A stretch of DNA of 12,853 nucleotides, from NCBI GenBank assembly GCA_012032575.1, contig JAAUSP010000177.1:1-12853 (forward strand). The letters run 5' to 3'. Every line of letters starts with the position of its first letter. Positions within the stretch are counted from its first letter, which is position 1. Shown one piece after another: positions 1 to 5,218 of the stretch. This DNA is from Anaerolineales bacterium. Lineage in GTDB: Bacteria > Chloroflexota > Anaerolineae > 4572-78 > J111. The position numbers and the translations under genes were made by a program. The notes under the pieces are model-generated. The model ran no database searches, was not told the DNA's origin, and worked only from the letters and a program-made list of their open reading frames with translations.

Positions 1-336
1 GCCACCCCTACTTCGGCCTACAGCAGCCCCAATCTCCTCAGCCCCACCGCCAATGAAGTGGTGGATGCGCCCACCCTCTTGTTTAATTGGACCGCCACCA
101 GCCTGCTGGCCCCGGATGAATTTTATGTGTTACAGCTTACCTGGGCCAACGGCCAGCGCACCGAAACCTGGCTCAAAAACAGTAGCTGGCGCATTACCAA
201 AGAAGAGCGCCCGGCCAACGGGTTCATCACCTGGACGGTCGCCGTTATGCGCCAAACCGGCAGCGATGCCGAAGGCTCCCCCAGCGGTATCAACCTGGCC
301 AACCCCGCCGAACCCCGCACCGTCGAGTGGCGGTAA
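1..336 (+). CDS. C-terminal fragment of an extracellular beta-sandwich (Fn3/Ig-like) protein, 5' truncated
   Basis: The frame is open from base 1 to the TAA at 334-336, giving the last 111 residues of a larger protein. A GTG at 58 could serve as a start, but the reading frame continues upstream with the same composition, so the gene most likely begins outside the window. A Pro/Ser/Thr/Asn-rich linker (ATPTSAYSSPNLLSPT) leads into one domain with alternating hydrophobic residues and conserved-looking Trp positions (FNWTA, DEFYVLQLTW, SSWRI, FITWTVAVMR), ending in EPRTVEW. This pattern resembles Fn3/Ig-like C-terminal modules common in Chloroflexota surface proteins and at the C-terminus of FHA, kinase or LysM-type proteins. 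The parent protein cannot be told from this piece. Nothing visible suggests catalysis; ligand or wall binding is a guess. Strand, frame and end are secure. Confidence 0.7.
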   Translation, partial: ATPTSAYSSPNLLSPTANEVVDAPTLLFNWTATSLLAPDEFYVLQLTWANGQRTETWLKNSSWRITKEERPANGFITWTVAVMRQTGSDAEGSPSGINLANPAEPRTVEWR

Positions 337-495
337 TCACCTCGCGGACGCCAAGAAAAAATAAAACTCCGCTAATCATTCCACTCGTCAGATTTGGTCC
401 GCATCAGGAACCTTCTTTTAGGGGATAAAACAGGTTGGGGATTCGGTAACGTTGGGCACTGGTAAAAAAAATTCTTCAGCAGCGGCCATGACACC

Positions 496-533
496 TTGTA
501 AGATTCTTGTAATATTTTCCCGGTATCTTACAA
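496..533. promoter_or_regulatory. Candidate operator: 9-bp inverted repeat plus a half-site in 11-bp phase
   Basis: TTGTAAGAT (496-504) is repeated in perfect inverted orientation as ATCTTACAA (525-533). A third, imperfect copy, TTGTAATAT, lies at 507-515, exactly 11 bp after the first. Direct repeats in 11-bp phase are typical of OmpR/PhoB-type response-regulator sites; inverted repeats are typical of dimeric repressors. The stem could also be an RNA hairpin, but there is no U-tract after it. It lies about 150 bp upstream of the radical SAM gene. The function is inferred from layout only. Confidence 0.35.
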
Positions 534-625
534 ACGTCCATATCGTCAAAGTGTAACTGCTCAACCCTGATGTCATTAGAGGCCGTAGACCGAGAAAGCC
601 CTACCGTGCTGCATTGGCCTGAGAG

Positions 626-646
626 ATTTCTCCCTTCGGTCGAAAT
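626..646. repeat. REP-like short hairpin
   Basis: ATTTC (626-630) and GAAAT (642-646) are complementary and flank TCCCTTCGGTC. The wider segment 621-650 (gagagatttc...cgaaatgacg) has the form of a short intergenic palindrome of the kind dispersed in many copies in bacterial genomes. Only one copy is in this window, so repetitiveness cannot be shown here. Confidence 0.35.
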
Positions 647-685
647 GACGTGCCTGAGTGGTTAGTAGGATAGGAGCAAAAACTC

Positions 686-1810
686 TTGATTGAATTTATT
701 CCGTTGCGTGTGTCGTCATCGCTGCCAGAGTCGTTGAAGCCGCTGCCAGAGCAGACGTTTTTGCCCGATGCTTATCGCTTGCCCGACGGCGCAGTTAAAG
801 GCCCGCTTTCACCCATCAGCCCTCGTGTGGTTTTTATCGAAGTCACCAACCGCTGCAACCTGCTGTGCGAAACCTGCCCTCGGACTTTTTTTGAGCGAGA
901 GCCGTTGAAAAGCCTCAGCTATGCTGAATTTGTCCAGATTGCCGAACAGTTTCCCGAAATGCGCCGGGTGCTGCTGCACGGCATCGGCGAGCCGCTGCTC
1001 AACAAAGAGCTGCCCCAAATCATCGGCTATTTGAAAGGCCGTGAAGTTGAGGTAATTATCAATTCCAACGGCACTTTGTTGACACCTGCCTGGCAGGAGG
1101 CGTTGGTGAAAAGTGGGCTGGACCAGTATCGCTGTTCGATTGATGGGGCCAAACCTGAAACCTACGCCCGCATCCGGGGAGCGAATGCGCTGCCCAAACT
1201 GGTCGAAGGGTTGGGCGGACTGGTTAAAACCAGAGGCAGGCTACAGGCCGAAACCCCGCATATTTCCATCTGGTGCGTAGGAACCAAAGAAAACCTGGCC
1301 GAGCTGCCGGATTTGGTTCGGTTGGCCGCCCGGCTGGGCGTGCCGGAACTTTATTTGCAGCGCATGGTTTACTTTGCCCATGAGCCGGAGCAGCAGTTTG
1401 GCCTGGCTATTGACGACCGGGCCATTTTCGGCCCGGATCACGACTACCAGGAAGAGATCATCGCTGCCTGCGAAGCCCTTAGCGCCGAATTAGGGCTTGA
1501 CTTTCGGGCTTCGGGCGCGCGTGCCCCCCGTCACAGCTTCGATGCGGCCCGGCCGGCTGATTTTGCTCCCTGGCAGGAATGTATGCGCCCCTGGACCACC
1601 GCCTATGTAACTGCCAACGGCAACTGCCTGCCCTGCTGCATCTCTCCGTTTGCCACCAGCAACTACAGCAGCCTGATCCTGGGCAATCTGTTCGAGCGGC
1701 CCTTTGCCGAAATTTGGAACGATCACTTTTACCGGCAGTTCCGCACCGATTTGTTGAGCCTGCACCCTCATCAAGCCTGTTCAAGCTGCGGGGTTTATTG
1801 GAGTCTGTAA
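686..1810 (+). CDS. Radical SAM protein with C-terminal SPASM-type domain
   Basis: A 374-residue radical SAM enzyme. The [4Fe-4S]-binding motif C-x3-C-x2-C is at Cys57, Cys61 and Cys64 (CNLLCETC), followed by a GIGEPLL stretch in the place of the usual GGEP strand, INSNGTLL, and an SIDG strand. The C-terminal third is SPASM-like: CMRPW, a GNCLPCC cluster, GNLFERPFAEIWND and a final ACSSCGVYW, which would ligate one or two auxiliary Fe-S clusters. SPASM enzymes include peptide-modifying maturases as well as enzymes acting on small molecules; the substrate is not evident. The TTG start is chosen because AGGAG (672-676) lies nine bases upstream and no in-frame ATG precedes the radical SAM core. 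It heads a same-strand run with TusA-like, DsrE-like and second radical SAM genes, suggesting a shared pathway. The radical SAM call is secure, the function unknown. Confidence 0.93.
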   Translation: MIEFIPLRVSSSLPESLKPLPEQTFLPDAYRLPDGAVKGPLSPISPRVVFIEVTNRCNLLCETCPRTFFEREPLKSLSYAEFVQIAEQFPEMRRVLLHGIGEPLLNKELPQIIGYLKGREVEVIINSNGTLLTPAWQEALVKSGLDQYRCSIDGAKPETYARIRGANALPKLVEGLGGLVKTRGRLQAETPHISIWCVGTKENLAELPDLVRLAARLGVPELYLQRMVYFAHEPEQQFGLAIDDRAIFGPDHDYQEEIIAACEALSAELGLDFRASGARAPRHSFDAARPADFAPWQECMRPWTTAYVTANGNCLPCCISPFATSNYSSLILGNLFERPFAEIWNDHFYRQFRTDLLSLHPHQACSSCGVYWSL

Positions 1811-1854
1811 AAAACTCGCTTCGTTTAAATTGAATTGTCGGAGAGGAGAAATTA

Positions 1855-1914
1855 ATGACTGATTCTGTCACACCTGAGAACAAAATCGAGGAATCGCCTC
1901 ATTCCTCGTCTTGA
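1855..1914 (+). CDS. Possible 19-residue leader peptide or small-peptide ORF
   Basis: ATG at 1855 is preceded by a very strong ribosome-binding site, GGAGAGGAG (1840-1848), six bases away. It opens a 19-codon frame, MTDSVTPENK followed by IEESPHSSS, ending in TGA at 1912-1914. The ribosome site is better than that of the TusA-like gene 35 bases downstream. The peptide is hydrophilic, with Ser, Glu and Pro and no Cys, Gly-rich core or cleavage motif, so a RiPP precursor for the adjacent SPASM enzyme is possible but unsupported. Its last codons coincide with a perfect hairpin (1887-1908), which fits a translated leader that controls RNA folding. It could also be the relic of a longer gene start; joining it to the TusA-like frame would need more than one indel, because TAG at 1935 blocks that frame. 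Confidence 0.4.
   Translation: MTDSVTPENKIEESPHSSS
1887..1908 (+). promoter_or_regulatory. Perfect hairpin inside the leader ORF
   Basis: CGAGGAAT (1887-1894) and ATTCCTCG (1901-1908) form an uninterrupted 8-bp stem with a six-base loop. There is no U-run after it, so it is not a standard intrinsic terminator. A ribosome on the leader ORF would melt it, which would allow attenuation or coupling for the downstream TusA-like gene. Just 3' lies a 9-bp direct repeat, AGGTACAAT at 1914-1922 and 1939-1947; the second copy supplies the weak ribosome site of the TusA-like gene. Confidence 0.4.
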
Positions 1915-1949
1915 GGTACAATGCGGTTGCCGATTAGCAGGTACAATTT

Positions 1950-2180
1950 ATGCAAGTAGATATGACCCTTGATGCCGGGGAGACCGGTTGTGGCGAGCTA
2001 ATTTTGCTCATCTTTCAAACCATGAAAACGCTTTCTCCCGGCCAAACCCTTGAAGTGATGGCCTATGATCTGGCGGCTGAAACCGACATTCCGGCCTGGT
2101 GCCGGATGACGGGCAATCCACTTATGGCCCAAAATACGGAGACTCAGCCTAAACGTTTTCTTATTCAAAAGAGCAACTAA
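1950..2180 (+). CDS. TusA/SirA/YedF-like sulfur-carrier domain protein
   Basis: A 76-residue single-domain protein of TusA-family length and pattern. It has an N-terminal beta strand (VDMTLDAGE), a Cys14-Gly-Glu-Leu at the start of the first helix where TusA proteins have CPxP, then LSPGQTLEVMAYD, the family-typical DIPAWCR (residues 47-52, second Cys at 51), and a last strand (KRFLIQK). In TusA, the CPxP Cys carries a persulfide and passes sulfur to partners. Here the Cys is kept but both prolines are replaced, so the carrier role is plausible but altered. Start at ATG 1950, with AGG at 1939-1941; ATG 1962 is an alternative. A TAG at 1935 prevents a longer form. It is 21 bases before a DsrE-family gene. 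TusA and DsrE domains are fused in the selenium-associated YedF proteins, so this pair may be a split counterpart. Confidence 0.78.
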   Translation: MQVDMTLDAGETGCGELILLIFQTMKTLSPGQTLEVMAYDLAAETDIPAWCRMTGNPLMAQNTETQPKRFLIQKSN

Positions 2181-2201
2181 ATCGTTTCCAGGAGATATTC
2201 G

Positions 2202-2561
2202 ATGACCAAATTATTAATTAATCTGACGACGGCTAAAGACAATCCTGATAAAACAGTAGTGGCCTTTGTTGTGGCCAATGCCGGCGTGGCGGCCGGCCAG
2301 GAAGTAACGATTTTTCTAAGTGTTGAAAGCGTTCGCCTGGCCGTGATCGGTTACGCCGATGATATTTCCACCCCTGGTTTTAAACCCCTCAAAGAATTAT
2401 TAGCCGATTTTAGCAATAACGGCGGCAAAATTTGGGTCTGCCCGCCCTGCTTCAACGCCCGTGACTTAGATAAGGAAAATATGATCCCCAACGCCACTTT
2501 CGCCGGTGGGGCTGCGGTTGTCGAACTGTTGGCCCAGGGTGCGGCCAGTTTGAGCTATTAA
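2202..2561 (+). CDS. DsrE/DsrF-like family protein
   Basis: A 119-residue alpha/beta protein matching the DsrE-like fold. It begins with a hydrophobic strand (MTKLLINLTT) and a DNPDKTVVAFVVANAGV helix, then EVTIFLSVESVRL, and a WVCPPCFNAR motif with Cys80 and Cys83 where DsrE relatives have the sulfur-accepting cysteine. A Gly/Ala-rich C-terminal helix follows (ATFAGGAAVVELL). Family members transfer sulfur together with TusA in sulfur relays (TusBCD, DsrEFH) or have uncharacterised roles. AGGAG at 2190-2194 sits seven bases before the ATG. It follows the TusA-like gene closely and is two bases from the second radical SAM gene, so all three are probably translated from one mRNA. The functional link is inferred from order and family. 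Confidence 0.87.
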   Translation: MTKLLINLTTAKDNPDKTVVAFVVANAGVAAGQEVTIFLSVESVRLAVIGYADDISTPGFKPLKELLADFSNNGGKIWVCPPCFNARDLDKENMIPNATFAGGAAVVELLAQGAASLSY

Positions 2562-2563
2562 AT

Positions 2564-3370
2564 ATGCTTGGGCAACTTGAACCCCAGACGGTGAGTGCTC
2601 CGCCGGCGTTTCAATGGAAACTTTGGCTGTACACCAACTACGACTGTAATCTGCGCTGCTCGTACTGCGTGGCTAAATCCAGCCCCAATGCGCCGCGCCG
2701 GGCGCTTGGTCTGACCAATGTGCAGCAATTGGTGGATGAAGCCGTCGAGCTTGGCTTCAGCGATGTTTTCTTTACCGGCGGCGAACCGTTTATCCTGAAT
2801 GACATTTACGACATGCTGGCCTATGCGTCGGCGCAGGTTAAAACCACCGTACTAACCAATGCAATGGTTTTGCGCGGCCCACGCCTGGATAAGTTACACG
2901 TCATCGCCAATGATAACCTGATAGTGCAGGTCAGTTTGGATGGCGGCCAGCCCGACCATCACGACGCTTACCGGGGTAAAGGTTCCTGGGCCAAAACCGT
3001 CGAAGGGATCAAGCTGCTGCAAGAGCGCGGTTTCCGCGTCCGCCTGAGCACGACCGAAACCCCGGCCAACTCGGCCCATCTGGAGCAGGTCTGCCAGTTT
3101 CACCGCAGCCTGGGTATTCCCGATGAGGATCATTTTGTTCGTCCCCTGGCCAAACGCGGCTACTCCAGAGAAGGGTTGGAACTGTGCCTAGCTAACCTGA
3201 TGCCCGAAGTGACCGTCAACCTCGACGGGGTGTTCTGGCATCCGCTCTCCACCGATGCCGATATGCTGGTCAGCCGAAAACTGTTTCCGCTGGCTGCTTC
3301 GGTGGAGCGTATTCAACAGCAGCTTGAGGTGATGGCTCAAGGGGGTGTGCCCCTGATGACCTTCACCTGA
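2564..3370 (+). CDS. Radical SAM protein, second in the cluster
   Basis: A 268-residue radical SAM enzyme with the CNLRCSYC motif (Cys28, Cys32, Cys35), the SAM-contacting GGEP (72-75) in FFTGGEPF, a VLTNAM strand, and an SLDGG strand (123-127). After the barrel it carries Cys177 and Cys208 and a PEVTVNLDGVFWHPL segment that looks like a reduced SPASM/twitch remnant rather than a full auxiliary-cluster domain. Only two bases separate its ATG from the stop of the DsrE-like gene and no good ribosome site is seen, suggesting translational coupling. It differs from the upstream radical SAM protein in length and C-terminus, so the two are probably not duplicates with the same job. The substrate is unknown. 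The end at TGA 3368-3370 looks natural, followed by a hairpin and repeat spacer. Confidence 0.92.
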   Translation: MLGQLEPQTVSAPPAFQWKLWLYTNYDCNLRCSYCVAKSSPNAPRRALGLTNVQQLVDEAVELGFSDVFFTGGEPFILNDIYDMLAYASAQVKTTVLTNAMVLRGPRLDKLHVIANDNLIVQVSLDGGQPDHHDAYRGKGSWAKTVEGIKLLQERGFRVRLSTTETPANSAHLEQVCQFHRSLGIPDEDHFVRPLAKRGYSREGLELCLANLMPEVTVNLDGVFWHPLSTDADMLVSRKLFPLAASVERIQQQLEVMAQGGVPLMTFT

Positions 3371-3382
3371 GGGTAAGATTGT

Positions 3383-3401
3383 TCGCTTCCGGGTGAAGCG
3401 A
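3383..3401 (+). terminator. Short hairpin after the radical SAM gene
   Basis: TCGCTTC (3383-3389) and GAAGCGA (3395-3401) form a 7-bp perfect stem with a five-base loop, 12 bases after the stop codon. The position suits a transcript end or an RNA-stability hairpin, but no U-tract follows, so intrinsic termination is doubtful. Confidence 0.3.
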
Positions 3402-3403
3402 TA

Positions 3404-3471
3404 CAAAGTAACAAAGTAGCAAGGTCGCAAGGTGTCAATTTGCTACTCTGTTACCTTGCTACCTGTTACAG
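3404..3471. repeat. Degenerate octamer tandem repeats arranged as a large palindrome
   Basis: The left arm reads as successive octamers of the form CAAAGTAR (CAAAGTAA, CAAAGTAG, CAAGGTCG, CAAGGTGT). The right arm carries related octamers in reverse complement (TTGCTACT, CTGTTACC, TTGCTACC). GTAACAAAGTAGCAA (3408-3422) pairs with 3440-3454 over 15 positions with one mismatch, around a 17-base loop. This is like the short tandem repeats found in intergenic regions of some filamentous bacteria. It fills most of the 128-base gap between the second radical SAM gene and the RAM-domain gene. Confidence 0.6.
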
Positions 3472-3498
3472 TGAAATTCAATTCAAGGAGAGATTTCA

Positions 3499-3759
3499 AT
3501 GATCCAAGCCTTTGTTTTTATCGAAGCTGAACCGGGCCGGGTGCAAGACCTGGTCAAAGAATTGGCCGGGATGGAACTGGCCAGTTCGGTCATCAAGCAG
3601 GTTTATGCCCTTACAGGGCGCTGGGACCTGATGGCCCTCATCGAAAGCCCCGATATCCCCTCCCTCGGCGACTGAGTAACCAATGGTATTGGCAACGCCG
3701 TGGGCGTTCGCCGCACTGAAACCAGCCTGATTGTTTGGTCCGAAGCTGCTGCCGCCTAA
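3499..3759 (+). pseudogene. AsnC/Lrp-type RAM (ligand-binding) domain protein with in-frame TGA at 3673-3675
   Basis: ATG 3499 has AAGGAG (3485-3490) eight bases upstream and encodes MIQAFVFIEAEPGR...VKQVYALTGRWDLMALIES, matching the single-domain Lrp/AsnC effector-binding family, including the family-typical TGxWD segment. The frame meets TGA at codon 59 (after SLGD). It then continues for 27 codons in the same frame as VTNGIGNAVGVRRTETSLIVW before TAA at 3757-3759, which is exactly the expected last helix and strand (GVRRTET...). The full domain would be about 86 residues without a DNA-binding part. The simplest reading is a TGG-to-TGA nonsense change or a sequence error. UGA recoding is a remote alternative: two small hairpins follow, CCAAT/ATTGG (3680-3692) and AACGCC/GGCGTT (3694-3708). 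In other species such RAM proteins bind small effectors. Confidence 0.75.
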
Positions 3760-3795
3760 AACCCAGACCGGCGAACCCAACTGGTTTGTCTGAAT

Positions 3796-3864
3796 TGCCG
3801 GAGCCAGAGAAAGTGGAGCTTTCCTGGAAATGGAGTCCAAAAGCTATGCTTTTGGACTCCGGCA
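3796..3864 (+). promoter_or_regulatory. Candidate structured RNA: three-way junction upstream of the NUDIX gene
   Basis: TGCCGGAG (3796-3803) pairs perfectly with CTCCGGCA (3857-3864). Directly inside, CCAGAGAAAG (3804-3813) pairs with CTTTCCTGG (3819-3827) with one bulged A, and TCCAAAAGC (3836-3844) pairs with GCTTTTGGA (3848-3856) around a TAT loop. The outer and third stems abut without linker; eight bases (3828-3835) join the second and third. The third stem can instead grow to 13 bp by pairing GGAG (3832-3835) with CTCC (3857-3860), which would open the outer stem, so two exclusive folds exist. The same ACTCC (3856-3860) is complementary to the GGAGT of the NUDIX ribosome site (3878-3882). 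This suits a cis-regulatory RNA, but a dispersed palindromic repeat would look alike. It matches no riboswitch class I can recognise. Confidence 0.45.
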
Positions 3865-3887
3865 AAACCATTTTCGAGGAGTAAGGG

Positions 3888-4430
3888 ATGCCCCCTAAAG
3901 CCTGGAAAACCCAATCCTCGCGCCGGGTTTACGAGAACCCCTGGATGAAGCTGCGCGAGGACATTGCCGAAATGCCTAACGGCAAAACTACCATTTATGG
4001 CGTCATCGAATGCGCCGAGTGTGTGGGCATCTTGCCCTTTATTGACGACGATCATGTAGTCATGGTGCGCCAGTATCGTTATGTATTTGGCGAGGATCAT
4101 CGCTGGGAAATGCCAACCGGCGGGGTTAAGCCGGGTGAAATATTGGAAGCGGCGGCCCGGCGCGAACTGCGTGAGGAAGTAGGTTATGACGCCGCCGAGC
4201 TACAGCACGTCAGCACCTACTTTACCAGCAAATCTATCATGCGTGAGATTGGGCATCTTTATCTGGGCCGGGGCTTAACCCAGGTCCAGGCCATTCCCGA
4301 CGAGACCGAATTTCTGGAAGTCGCTATTTTTCCTTTTGACGAAGTACTGCGCATGGTTAATGACAGCGAAATCCGCGATAGTATGACGGTCATCACCGTT
4401 CTGCACGCCGCCCGGCTGCGGCAGAAATAG
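3888..4430 (+). CDS. NUDIX hydrolase, ADP-ribose pyrophosphatase-like
   Basis: A 180-residue NUDIX protein. The full NUDIX box G-x5-E-x7-RE-L-x-EE-x-G-Y runs from Gly78 to Tyr100, with the catalytic, metal-binding REx2EE (Arg92, Glu93, Glu96, Glu97) intact. N-terminal RRVYENPWMKLRED and VRQYRY followed by WEMPTGG are the features seen in the ADP-ribose/nucleotide-sugar pyrophosphatase group (NudF-like), which cleaves ADP-ribose or sugar nucleotides to monophosphates. This substrate is a family inference. GAGGAG (3876-3881) lies six bases before the ATG, making the start firm. The gene has its own 5' spacer with a structured element (3796-3864), so it may be regulated apart from the radical SAM block. 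The length and both ends look complete. Confidence 0.93.
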   Translation: MPPKAWKTQSSRRVYENPWMKLREDIAEMPNGKTTIYGVIECAECVGILPFIDDDHVVMVRQYRYVFGEDHRWEMPTGGVKPGEILEAAARRELREEVGYDAAELQHVSTYFTSKSIMREIGHLYLGRGLTQVQAIPDETEFLEVAIFPFDEVLRMVNDSEIRDSMTVITVLHAARLRQK

Positions 4431-4537
4431 TCAGGATGAAGCAGGGTGTAACAATTTAACAAACACCGATACTATTCCAAAAGGGAAAATACCATCACCT
4501 TCATCTTTTTTAGCTTTCCCCAATTAAGGAGATTTTT

Positions 4538-5212
4538 ATGACCACTTCTGCTCTGCTCCAATCCAGGGTTTCTACCTGGGAAGATACTTTCAGGAAAGTG
4601 GTGTTAGTTTTAGCCCGACTCGCCCTGGCCTATCTTTTCTTTGCCAGTCTGTTCTGGAAAATGCCGCCCACGTTTGGTTGCCCGCCCGATTATGCTTTTG
4701 CCACCGCTAATGCAGAGGGCAAGCTCGTCCGCAGCAAAGGCTTGTGTGACTGGATTGGCGTCGAGGCGGTTTGGTCGCAGCGACCGCGCCAATTCTTTGT
4801 CACCAATCTGGATAATCAGGGAGAGCCGGAAATTGCCCTGGATGTAAGCTGGCTGGCCCAAATGAATGGCACGTTCCTGGAGAATTTTGTCAAACCCAAC
4901 ATTCGCTGGTTTGGTTATGCCGTTTGGGGCATGGAGGCGTTTATCTTTATTAGCCTTTTTTTCGGGCTGTTCAGCCGGTTGGGTGGACTGGTTGCCCTGG
5001 CCCAGTCGGCCCAATTGCAGATCGGGTTGGCCGGGATTAGCAGCCCGTTTGAATGGGAATGGAGCTATCACCTGATGGTGGTAGTAGCCCTGCTGATGTT
5101 TGCCTTTGCTCCGGGCCGGTATTTTGGGCTTGATACCTGGCTGCGGCCACGCCTGCAAGCGACCGCAGCGGAAGGCAATCGCCTGGCGGGATTGCTGTTA
5201 TGGCTGACTTGA
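4538..5212 (+). CDS. DoxX/DoxD-like integral membrane protein
   Basis: A 224-residue membrane protein with about four hydrophobic segments: roughly 20-40, 123-145, 148-166 and 177-193. It ends with the APGRYFGLDTW motif typical of the DoxX family. Between the first and second segments lies an unusually long, probably external loop (about residues 41-122) with two cysteines (Cys48 in TFGCPPDY, Cys70 in KGLCDW). DoxD is the small subunit of archaeal thiosulfate:quinone oxidoreductase, but most bacterial DoxX-like proteins have no proven role, so quinone reduction is not claimed. AAGGAG (4526-4531) lies six bases before the ATG. The stop is six bases before the SGNH hydrolase gene, so the two are likely co-translated, which points to a role at the cell envelope. 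Confidence 0.82.
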   Translation: MTTSALLQSRVSTWEDTFRKVVLVLARLALAYLFFASLFWKMPPTFGCPPDYAFATANAEGKLVRSKGLCDWIGVEAVWSQRPRQFFVTNLDNQGEPEIALDVSWLAQMNGTFLENFVKPNIRWFGYAVWGMEAFIFISLFFGLFSRLGGLVALAQSAQLQIGLAGISSPFEWEWSYHLMVVVALLMFAFAPGRYFGLDTWLRPRLQATAAEGNRLAGLLLWLT

Positions 5213-5218
5213 AATAAG

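Larger units (their letters stand above)
337..685. other. Intergenic spacer with inverted repeats, no gene seen
   Basis: No convincing coding frame lies between the TAA at 336 and the TTG start at 686. The spacer holds a perfect 9-bp inverted repeat (496-504/525-533) and a REP-like hairpin (626-646), both listed separately. The AGGAG at 672-676 sits nine bases before the TTG at 686 and serves the next gene. I could not fix a convincing -35/-10 pair. Confidence 0.6.

Noticed and set aside
1855..2180. The 19-codon ORF as the true N-terminus of the TusA-like gene
   Set aside because: Different frames, and TAG at 1935 in the TusA-like frame means one indel cannot join them.
3404..3471. CRISPR-like array
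   Set aside because: The repeat units are 8 bp, contiguous and degenerate with no spacers and no cas genes nearby.
686..3759. Alternative heme pathway (AhbA/B with AhbC/D): Lrp-like plus radical SAM genes
   Set aside because: AhbA/B have a DNA-binding-like domain plus a RAM domain and occur as a pair; here there is a single interrupted RAM domain and the partners are TusA/DsrE-like, so the resemblance is superficial.
3832..3864. Intrinsic terminator at the 13-bp hairpin
   Set aside because: The stem is strong but is followed by GGCAAAACC rather than a U-run, and it has a competing outer stem; a regulatory or repeat element fits better.
4431..4537. Promoter before the DoxX-like gene (TACTAT at 4470)
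   Set aside because: The -10-like hexamer has no acceptable -35 at the right distance.
4610..5158. Minus-strand ORF of 182 codons opposite the DoxX-like gene
   Set aside because: Low-complexity Gln/Lys/Pro-rich translation and no family pattern; the plus-strand membrane protein explains the region.
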